From assembly GCA_963521185.1 (NCBI GenBank), contig CAUQTV010000007.1, positions 105,904 through 169,903 of the forward strand: a stretch of 64,000 bases of DNA. The letters run 5' to 3'. Origin of the DNA: Enterobacter_D sp963521185. Its GTDB lineage: Bacteria > Pseudomonadota > Gammaproteobacteria > Enterobacterales > Enterobacteriaceae. A program made the position numbers and the translations under genes. Shown piece after piece: positions 1 to 7,000 of this stretch (position 1 is the first letter of the stretch; each line of letters opens with the position of its first letter). The notes under the pieces are model-generated. The model did no database searches. It saw nothing but the letters and a program-made list of their open reading frames with translations, and was not told the DNA's origin.

Positions 1-414
1 GTAAGATACATCGCTGGAAATGGTGGATCTCCTGTGATGTTTGACGGGAATGTCCACTTTTACATATATATAAAACGCTGTTATTTGTGGTTTTTATTCT
101 TATTGTGCATATACAGTGTCACCCTGGAGCCATCGTGGGTTATCGGATCTGGCGTTAGACGATATTGTAAATACGCAAAAAGAATTTACAGTCGATTGCA
201 GATTTGTATATATGTAAGGATCCAGTAATAGACTAATAAGACCCTTGCTGCGCGGCGTGTGCGCTGACAAGCTTGCAAATACACAACTCACTTTAGACAG
301 GCTTTGCTTCAGGCCTGGACAACGCAGGACGCGTATTTCAAATGGAATTGCTTCACTCTTTTAAACACAGCAAAACCGGGTCGCGCGACACGTGCAACCG
401 GTAAGTGAAAACAT
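1..414. other. lrhA upstream leader, no gene seen
   Basis: This 414-bp stretch has no convincing coding frame on either strand. It is clearly AT-richer over its first 230 bases than the flanking genes. In E. coli lrhA has a long untranslated leader and is controlled by its own product and by RcsAB; by analogy this segment probably holds the lrhA promoter and leader. I could not pick out a clear -10/-35 pair or a well matching RcsB box. Confidence 0.5.
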
Positions 415-1353
415 ATGATAAATGCAAATCGTCCGATACTAAATCTCGACCTCGATCTGCTGAGAACCTTTGTTGCAGTCGCCGATCTTAATACGTTTGC
501 CGCCGCCGCCGCTGCGGTGTGCCGCACGCAGTCTGCGGTCAGTCAACAGATGCAGCGCCTGGAACAACTGGTGGGGAAAGAGCTGTTTGCCCGGCATGGG
601 CGTAATAAGCTCTTAACGGAGCACGGCATTCAACTGCTGGGCTACGCGAGAAAAATTTTACGCTTCAATGATGAAGCCTGTACGTCGTTGATGTTCAGTA
701 ATCTTCAGGGTGTGCTCACTATCGGCGCATCCGATGACTCTGCTGACACCATTTTGCCCTTCCTGCTTAACCGCATCAGTTCGGTCTATCCGAAGCTGGC
801 GCTGGATGTGCGCGTGAAACGCAACCCCTTCATGATGGAGATGCTCAAAGAGCAGGAAGTGGATCTTGTGGTGACAACGCATCGCCCCAGTCAGTTTGAA
901 TGCCTGACCCTGCGTAACTCACCGACGCACTGGTACTGTGCTGCGGAATACATCATGCAGAAAGGCGATCCGGTGCCGCTGGTGCTGCTCGATGAACCCA
1001 GTCCTTTCCGCGATATGGTCATCAGTACGCTAAACGCGGCGGATATCCCCTGGCGTCTGGCCTACGTTGCTTCCACGCTCTCAGCGGTGAAAGCGGCGGT
1101 AAAAGCGGGCCTGGGCGTCACCGCCCGTCCGGTCGAGATGATGAGCTCTGACCTGCGCGTGTTAAGCCACTTCGATGGTCTGCCGCCGCTACCGGATACG
1201 GAATACCTGCTTTGTCATAATCCCCAGAGTCAAAACGAGCTGGCGCAGGTGATTTTTCAGGCGATGGACAATTATCAAAATCCCTGGCAATACGGCAATG
1301 TTACCTCCGAAGGGGGAGGGGATAGCCTGATCGTTGAAGGCGATTTTGAATAA
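415..1353 (+). CDS. lrhA: LysR-type transcriptional regulator LrhA
   Basis: This 312-residue LysR-type regulator is near identical to E. coli LrhA at its N-terminus. Residues about 11-70 form the winged helix-turn-helix, including an alanine-rich run (TFAAAAAAV) and the recognition segment TQSAVSQQMQRLE. Residues about 95-290 form the periplasmic-binding-protein-like effector domain. In E. coli LrhA represses flhDC and so motility, and also affects fimbriae and RpoS levels. The ATG at 415 gives the same N-terminus as E. coli; the ribosome-binding site ahead of it (GGTAAGTG) is weak. It reads in the same direction as the nuo operon but is separated from it by 635 bp, as in E. coli. Confidence 0.96.
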   Translation: MINANRPILNLDLDLLRTFVAVADLNTFAAAAAAVCRTQSAVSQQMQRLEQLVGKELFARHGRNKLLTEHGIQLLGYARKILRFNDEACTSLMFSNLQGVLTIGASDDSADTILPFLLNRISSVYPKLALDVRVKRNPFMMEMLKEQEVDLVVTTHRPSQFECLTLRNSPTHWYCAAEYIMQKGDPVPLVLLDEPSPFRDMVISTLNAADIPWRLAYVASTLSAVKAAVKAGLGVTARPVEMMSSDLRVLSHFDGLPPLPDTEYLLCHNPQSQNELAQVIFQAMDNYQNPWQYGNVTSEGGGDSLIVEGDFE

Positions 1354-1988
1354 CGCGCGAGCACAAAACTCGTAACAAAATGTAAGTGCGAAAATTGACC
1401 ACAGACAGTGGAAAGGCTGTCTGTGGTGTGATTATTGCAGGACTTCTGCCGCCCCCCGCCTGAGCGAGTGCTTATGCTTTTGATTATCAAAAGTTTAAAG
1501 ACTAATCTGTCCATTATCCCTGTGGCGATTGCTGCTATTCATAGCGTCCGGTCATGTTAAAAAACAAGTCCTTTTGTTGCCGATTTTTTGTGTGAATTAA
1601 CAAAAGCGTGTCACAGATCAAGAAAATACTCCCATTTAGGGGGAGGAATCCTTGGGAAATCCTGTCAAAATAAGAGGGTAATTTTTGTTAAACCTCACAA
1701 CGGACACGATTCAACAGCGTGAAAACAGTCTGCGGACTTTTACGTTAATGATGAAAAAAGCATTAAATGTTAATGAAATGGTGCCGATGTAAACTAATGT
1801 GAGGAAACTTTTGTTAAAGTTGACAAAAGGTTATAGAAAGGAGTAAAAAACCCCATCATTTGGCTGTCTACGTTATATAAATTAGGGACAGTGAGTGTAA
1901 GGTTTTTTTTGTTCCTCCCCTTAAATCGATGTGGCGTTCATCTGCCGTGAAGAGCAGAGGTTTTAGCGCTACTTTTGATGAGTAAGCA
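1354..1988 (+). promoter_or_regulatory. 635-bp lrhA-nuoA regulatory region
   Basis: No gene is visible here. The region precedes the nuo operon, whose E. coli counterpart is known to be repressed by ArcA and activated by NarL. Visible structure: a perfect 10-bp hairpin at 1399-1426; an odd palindrome CTTTTGATTATCAAAAG at 1477-1493; the motif TTTTGTTAA at 1683-1691 and 1809-1817 with an inverted copy at 1597-1605; and GTTAATG at 1744-1750 and 1769-1775, which resembles ArcA half-sites. Which of these are functional is inference. Confidence 0.6.
1399..1426 (+). terminator. Hairpin after lrhA, probable terminator
   Basis: CCACAGACAG at 1399-1408 pairs perfectly with CTGTCTGTGG at 1417-1426 across an 8-base loop, 46 bases after the lrhA stop. 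The flank lacks a proper T-run, so termination may be weak or Rho-assisted. Confidence 0.5.
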
Positions 1989-2432
1989 ATGAGTATGTCA
2001 ACATCCACTGAAGTCATCGCTCATCACTGGGCATTCGCTATCTTTCTTATTGTTGCTGTAGGCCTGTGCTGCCTGATGTTGGTAGGTGGCTGGTTTTTGG
2101 GCGGTAGAGCCCGCGCCCGGCATAAAAACACGCCGTTTGAATCGGGTATCGATTCCGTCGGCACTGCCCGCTTACGCCTGTCCGCCAAGTTTTATCTGGT
2201 GGCCATGTTCTTCGTCATCTTTGACGTTGAAGCGCTCTATCTCTACGCATGGTCAACCTCAATCCGCGAAAGCGGCTGGGTCGGCTTTGCCGAGGCCGCA
2301 ATTTTCATTTTAGTGCTACTGGCTGGTCTGTTTTATCTGGTGCGTATTGGCGCGCTGGACTGGACGCCTGCGCGTTCACGCCGCGACCGTGTGAACCCGG
2401 AAATCAGCAGTAACGCTAACCGTCAACGCTAA
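1989..2432 (+). CDS. nuoA: NADH:quinone oxidoreductase subunit A
   Basis: A small membrane subunit of proton-pumping complex I, 147 residues, the same length as E. coli NuoA. Three transmembrane helices are visible at about residues 10-35, 65-90 and 97-120. The conserved loop containing PFESGID lies between the first two; it contributes to the quinone-access region at the junction of the membrane and peripheral arms. It is the first gene of nuoA-N, read from the long upstream region. The start MSMSTSTEV matches the E. coli N-terminus. Confidence 0.97.
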   Translation: MSMSTSTEVIAHHWAFAIFLIVAVGLCCLMLVGGWFLGGRARARHKNTPFESGIDSVGTARLRLSAKFYLVAMFFVIFDVEALYLYAWSTSIRESGWVGFAEAAIFILVLLAGLFYLVRIGALDWTPARSRRDRVNPEISSNANRQR

Positions 2433-2447
2433 CAGCGAGGCAATAAG

Positions 2448-3122
2448 ATGGATTATACGCTCACCCGCATAGATCCTAACGGTGAGAACGACCGTTACCC
2501 CCTGCAAAAACAGGAGATCGTAACCGACCCTCTTGAGCAAGAAGTTAACAAAAGCGTGTACATGGGCAAGCTCGAAAACGCCCTGCACGACATGGTTAAC
2601 TGGGGCCGTAAAAACTCAATCTGGCCTTATAACTTTGGCCTGTCATGCTGCTACGTTGAAATGGTGACGTCATTCACTGCGGTGCATGACGTTGCGCGTT
2701 TTGGTGCGGAAGTTCTGCGCGCCTCCCCACGTCAGGCTGACCTGATGGTGGTTGCCGGTACCTGCTTCACCAAAATGGCACCGGTTATTCAGCGTTTGTA
2801 CGACCAGATGCTGGAGCCGAAATGGGTCATCTCCATGGGCGCCTGTGCAAACTCCGGTGGTATGTACGACATTTACTCTGTGGTGCAGGGCGTCGACAAA
2901 TTTATTCCGGTGGATGTGTACATCCCTGGCTGTCCGCCGCGCCCGGAAGCGTATATGCAGGCGCTGATGCTGTTGCAGGAGTCGATTGGTAAAGAGCGTC
3001 GCCCGCTCTCGTGGGTGGTCGGCGATCAGGGCGTGTATCGCGCCAACATGCAGTCAGAGCGCGAGCGCAAACGCGGCGAACGCATTGCGGTTACCAATCT
3101 GCGTACGCCTGACGAGATTTAA
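2448..3122 (+). CDS. nuoB: NADH:quinone oxidoreductase subunit B (cluster N2)
   Basis: Peripheral-arm subunit of complex I, 224 residues, carrying the terminal [4Fe-4S] cluster N2 that passes electrons to quinone. The tandem cysteines in GLSCCYVEM, the Cys in VAGTCFTKM and the Cys in GCPPRPEAY are the expected ligands. It begins 15 bases after nuoA. It is followed by an 87-base gap before nuoC, in which I see no separate gene. Confidence 0.97.
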   Translation: MDYTLTRIDPNGENDRYPLQKQEIVTDPLEQEVNKSVYMGKLENALHDMVNWGRKNSIWPYNFGLSCCYVEMVTSFTAVHDVARFGAEVLRASPRQADLMVVAGTCFTKMAPVIQRLYDQMLEPKWVISMGACANSGGMYDIYSVVQGVDKFIPVDVYIPGCPPRPEAYMQALMLLQESIGKERRPLSWVVGDQGVYRANMQSERERKRGERIAVTNLRTPDEI

Positions 3123-3209
3123 TTTGCGCCTGTGGGCCGTGGAGAACTCCTTCGCATAACAAACAAATAGCGCGAAGCCACGCCCGACAGTCACCACGGA
3201 CCCTTTGCA

Positions 3210-5012
3210 ATGGTGAACAATATGACCGACTTAACCGCGCAAGACGCCGCATGGCAGACCCGGGATCACCTTGATGATCCGGTCATCGGCGAGTTGCGCA
3301 ACCGTTTTGGGCCGGATGCCTTTACCGTTCAGCCGACCCGCACCGGGGTACCCGTTGTTTGGGTTAAGCGTGAACAGTTACTGGAAGTTGGCGATTTCTT
3401 AAAGAAACTGCCAAAACCTTACGTCATGCTGTTTGACTTACACGGCATGGACGAGCGTCTGCGCACACACCGTGACGGTTTACCCGCCGCGGATTTTTCC
3501 GTTTTCTACCACTTGATCTCAATAGAGCGTAATCGCGATATCATGCTCAAGGTGGCCTTGTCTGAAAACGATCTGAACGTGCCGACATTCACCAAACTTT
3601 TCCCGAACGCCAACTGGTATGAGCGTGAAACCTGGGAGATGTTTGGCATCAATATCGAAGGTCACCCGCACCTGACGCGCATCATGATGCCGTCAACCTG
3701 GGAAGGCCACCCGCTGCGTAAAGACTATCCGGCGCGCGCCACCGAATTCGATCCGTTTGAGCTGACCAAAGCCAAGCAGGATCTGGAAATGGAAGCGCTG
3801 ACCTTTAAGCCGGAAGACTGGGGCATGAAGCGCAGTACCGAAAACGAGGACTTTATGTTCCTCAACCTCGGTCCTAACCACCCGTCCGCGCACGGTGCGT
3901 TCCGTATTATTCTCCAGCTTGATGGCGAAGAGATCGTCGACTGCGTGCCAGATATCGGCTATCACCACCGTGGTGCGGAGAAGATGGGCGAGCGTCAGTC
4001 CTGGCACAGCTACATTCCGTACACCGACCGTATTGAGTACCTCGGCGGCTGCGTGAACGAAATGCCGTACGTGCTGGCGGTGGAAAAACTGGCGGGCATC
4101 AAAGTGCCTGAGCGCGTGGACGTGATCCGCGTTATGCTCTCCGAGCTGTTCCGCATCAACAGTCACCTGCTCTATATCTCGACCTTTATTCAGGACGTCG
4201 GTGCCATGACGCCGGTATTCTTCGCCTTTACCGATCGTCAGAAAATCTACGATCTGGTGGAAGCGATCACCGGTTTCCGTATGCACCCGGCGTGGTTCCG
4301 TATCGGCGGCGTGGCGCACGATTTACCGCGCGGCTGGGATCGTCTGCTGCGTGAGTTCCTCGACTGGATGCCGAAGCGTCTGGCCTCTTACGAGAAAGCC
4401 GCGCTGCGCAACACCATTCTGATTGGCCGTTCCAAAGGCGTTGCCGCTTACGGTGCGAAAGAAGCGCTGGAGTGGGGCACCACCGGGGCTGGCCTGCGTG
4501 CAACCGGTATCGACTTCGATATCCGTAAAGCGCGTCCTTATTCTGGCTATGAAAACTTCGACTTTGAAGTGCCGTTGGGCGGTGGCGTTTCCGACTGCTA
4601 CACCCGCGTGATGCTGAAAGTGGAAGAGCTGCGCCAGAGTCTGCGCATCCTTGAGCAGTGCCTCAATAACATGCCGGAAGGCCCGTTCAAAGCGGATCAC
4701 CCGCTGACCACGCCGCCACCGAAAGAGCGCACGCTGCAACATATCGAAACCCTGATTACTCACTTCTTGCAGGTTTCCTGGGGTCCGGTCATGCCGGCTA
4801 ACGAATCCTTCCAGATGATCGAGGCAACCAAGGGTATTAACAGTTACTACCTGACCAGCGACGGCAGCACCATGAGCTATCGCACCCGCGTGCGTACGCC
4901 GAGCTTTGCGCATTTGCAGCAGATCCCGTCGGCAATCCGCGGCAGCCTGGTATCAGACCTTATCGTCTATCTGGGTAGTATCGATTTTGTTATGTCAGAT
5001 GTGGACCGCTAA
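3210..5012 (+). CDS. nuoC: Fused NADH:quinone oxidoreductase subunit C/D
   Basis: A 600-residue fusion of NuoC (about residues 1-190) and NuoD (about 205-600), the arrangement found in E. coli. The NuoC part contains the 30-kDa subunit signature around ERETWEMFGI. The NuoD part contains NLGPNHPSAHG and the quinone-site region DIGYHHRGAEK, and lies against NuoB cluster N2. The start MVNNMTDL matches E. coli. The stop is separated from nuoE by 2 bases, implying translational coupling. Confidence 0.97.
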   Translation: MVNNMTDLTAQDAAWQTRDHLDDPVIGELRNRFGPDAFTVQPTRTGVPVVWVKREQLLEVGDFLKKLPKPYVMLFDLHGMDERLRTHRDGLPAADFSVFYHLISIERNRDIMLKVALSENDLNVPTFTKLFPNANWYERETWEMFGINIEGHPHLTRIMMPSTWEGHPLRKDYPARATEFDPFELTKAKQDLEMEALTFKPEDWGMKRSTENEDFMFLNLGPNHPSAHGAFRIILQLDGEEIVDCVPDIGYHHRGAEKMGERQSWHSYIPYTDRIEYLGGCVNEMPYVLAVEKLAGIKVPERVDVIRVMLSELFRINSHLLYISTFIQDVGAMTPVFFAFTDRQKIYDLVEAITGFRMHPAWFRIGGVAHDLPRGWDRLLREFLDWMPKRLASYEKAALRNTILIGRSKGVAAYGAKEALEWGTTGAGLRATGIDFDIRKARPYSGYENFDFEVPLGGGVSDCYTRVMLKVEELRQSLRILEQCLNNMPEGPFKADHPLTTPPPKERTLQHIETLITHFLQVSWGPVMPANESFQMIEATKGINSYYLTSDGSTMSYRTRVRTPSFAHLQQIPSAIRGSLVSDLIVYLGSIDFVMSDVDR

Positions 5013-5014
5013 TT

Positions 5015-5515
5015 ATGCACGAGAATCAACAACCACAGACCGAGGCTTTTGAACTGAGTGCGCTTGAGCGTGACGCGATTGAGCACGAAAAGCATCACTA
5101 TGAAGATCCGCGCGCGGCCTCTATCGAAGCGCTGAAGATCGTTCAGAAACAGCGTGGCTGGGTACCCGATGGCGCGATCTACGCGATCGCTGAGGTGCTG
5201 GATATCCCCGCCAGCGACGTCGAAGGTGTGGCAACGTTCTACAGCCAGATCTTCCGCCAGCCGGTTGGCCGCCATGTGATCCGCTACTGCGACAGCGTGG
5301 TGTGCCACATTACCGGTTACCAGGGTATTCAGGCGGCGCTTGAGAAAAAACTCAACATCAAGCCGGGCCAGACCACCTTTGATGGTCGCTTTACGCTGCT
5401 GCCGACCTGCTGTCTGGGCAACTGCGATAAAGGCCCGAACATGATGATTGACGAGGACACTCACAGCCATCTGACGCCGGAATCGATCCCCGATCTGCTG
5501 GAGCGGTATAAATGA
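5015..5515 (+). CDS. nuoE: NADH:quinone oxidoreductase subunit E (cluster N1a)
   Basis: Peripheral-arm subunit of 166 residues with a thioredoxin-like C-terminal fold. The [2Fe-2S] cluster N1a ligands are visible as two pairs: the Cys residues of CDSVVC and those of TCCLGNC. N1a sits next to the FMN of NuoF and is thought to be an electron side-store. Its stop overlaps the nuoF start (ATGA), so NuoE and NuoF, which form one subcomplex, should be made together. Confidence 0.97.
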   Translation: MHENQQPQTEAFELSALERDAIEHEKHHYEDPRAASIEALKIVQKQRGWVPDGAIYAIAEVLDIPASDVEGVATFYSQIFRQPVGRHVIRYCDSVVCHITGYQGIQAALEKKLNIKPGQTTFDGRFTLLPTCCLGNCDKGPNMMIDEDTHSHLTPESIPDLLERYK

Positions 5516-6849
5516 AAAACGTTATCCGTACTCCCGAAATGCATCCGCTGACCTGGCGTCTGCGGGAAGATAAACAGCCGGTTTGGCTCGAAGAGTATGA
5601 GAGCAAAAACGGCTACGCGGGTGCGCGTAAAGCGCTCTCCGGCATGGCACCTGACGACATCGTTAACGCGGTGAAAGAGTCCGGCCTGAAAGGGCGCGGC
5701 GGTGCGGGCTTCTCCACGGGGCTGAAGTGGAGCCTGATGCCGAAAGATGAATCCATGAACATCCGTTACCTGCTGTGTAACGCCGATGAAATGGAGCCGG
5801 GCACCTATAAAGACCGCCTGTTGATGGAACAGCTGCCGCACCTGCTGGTGGAAGGCATGTTGATTTCCGCGTTCGCGCTAAAAGCGTACCGTGGTTACAT
5901 CTTCCTGCGTGGCGAATACATCGAAGCCGCCGTTCACCTGCGCCGTGCCATTGCCGAAGCCACCGAAGCCGGTCTGCTTGGCAAGAACATTCTCGGCACC
6001 GGTTTTGACTTCGAGCTGTTCGTGCACACCGGCGCGGGCCGTTATATCTGCGGTGAAGAGACCGCGCTGATTAACTCGCTGGAAGGCCGCCGTGCTAACC
6101 CGCGTTCTAAACCGCCATTCCCGGCAAGCTCCGGCGTGTGGGGCAAACCGACCTGTGTCAACAACGTCGAAACCCTGTGCAACGTCCCGGCTATCCTCGC
6201 GAACGGCGTGGAGTGGTATCAGGGCATCTCGCAGAGTAAAGATGCGGGAACCAAACTGATGGGCTTCTCCGGTCGCGTGAAGAATCCGGGCCTGTGGGAG
6301 CTGCCATTTGGCACCACCGCGCGTGAAATCCTCGAAGATTACGCGGGCGGCATGCGCGATGGCCTCAAATTCAAAGCCTGGCAGCCGGGCGGTGCGGGAA
6401 CCGACTTCTTAACGGAAGCGCACCTCGATTTGCCAATGGAATTCGAAAGCATCGGTAAAGCGGGCAGCCGTTTAGGTACGGCGCTGGCGATGGCCGTCGA
6501 TCACGAAATCGGCATGGTCGGACTGGTGCGTAACCTGGAAGAGTTCTTCGCCCGTGAGTCCTGCGGCTGGTGTACACCGTGCCGTGATGGGCTGCCGTGG
6601 AGCGTCAAAATTCTGCGGGCGATTGAGCGCGGAGAAGGCCAGCCTGGAGACATCGAGACACTTGAGCAACTGTGTCGATTCTTAGGGCCGGGGAAAACCT
6701 TCTGTGCGCATGCGCCAGGCGCGGTAGAGCCTCTCCAGAGTGCAATTAAATATTTCCGCGACGAATTCGAAGCTGGCATCAAACAGCCGTTCAGCAATAC
6801 CCATGTGATTAACGGTATTCAGCCGAACCTGTTGAAAGCTCGCTGGTGA
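5512..6849 (+). CDS. nuoF: NADH:quinone oxidoreductase subunit F (NADH/FMN site)
   Basis: The 445-residue electron-input subunit of complex I. The NADH/FMN-binding stretch GRGGAGFSTGLKW lies near residues 63-75, with YICGEETALINSLEG farther on. The [4Fe-4S] N3 ligands appear as SCGWCTPC plus a later Cys in GKTFCAHAPG. It overlaps nuoE by 4 bases. Unlike the tightly packed upstream genes, it is followed by a 151-base gap to nuoG that is mostly filled by a REP-like palindrome. Confidence 0.97.
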   Translation: MKNVIRTPEMHPLTWRLREDKQPVWLEEYESKNGYAGARKALSGMAPDDIVNAVKESGLKGRGGAGFSTGLKWSLMPKDESMNIRYLLCNADEMEPGTYKDRLLMEQLPHLLVEGMLISAFALKAYRGYIFLRGEYIEAAVHLRRAIAEATEAGLLGKNILGTGFDFELFVHTGAGRYICGEETALINSLEGRRANPRSKPPFPASSGVWGKPTCVNNVETLCNVPAILANGVEWYQGISQSKDAGTKLMGFSGRVKNPGLWELPFGTTAREILEDYAGGMRDGLKFKAWQPGGAGTDFLTEAHLDLPMEFESIGKAGSRLGTALAMAVDHEIGMVGLVRNLEEFFARESCGWCTPCRDGLPWSVKILRAIERGEGQPGDIETLEQLCRFLGPGKTFCAHAPGAVEPLQSAIKYFRDEFEAGIKQPFSNTHVINGIQPNLLKARW

Positions 6850-6860
6850 TTGTTTTTTCA

Positions 6861-6940
6861 CCCTCACCCTAACCCTCTCCCTCAGGGAGAGGGAATGCAC
6901 GGACTTCCCCCTCTCCTGGGGGAGAGGGCCGGGGTGAGGG
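6861..6940. repeat. REP/BIME-like palindrome inside nuo operon (family 1)
   Basis: An 80-base imperfect palindrome. The outer arms are CCCTCACCC and GGGTGAGGG. Inside are two hairpins built from CCCTCTCC and GGAGAGGG. Related copies occur at 38897-38973 and, as a half copy, at 48130-48165. Such elements are intergenic palindromes mobilised by RAYT-type transposases and can stabilise upstream mRNA or bind DNA gyrase. Here it separates nuoF from nuoG. Confidence 0.85.
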
Positions 6941-7000
6941 CGAAGGAACGAAAAGAATAATTTGATTAACGCTCAGTCTCTGACTGGGCCAACTGGAAGC

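Noticed and set aside
1477..1493. CTTTTGATTATCAAAAG as an FNR site
   Set aside because: FNR sites need TTGAT and ATCAA separated by four bases; here one base separates them, so the spacing is wrong.
6962..7000. Upstream TTG start for nuoG
   Set aside because: The extra 13 residues (beginning MINAQSLTG) have no counterpart in NuoG proteins, and the ATG at 7001 gives the expected length.
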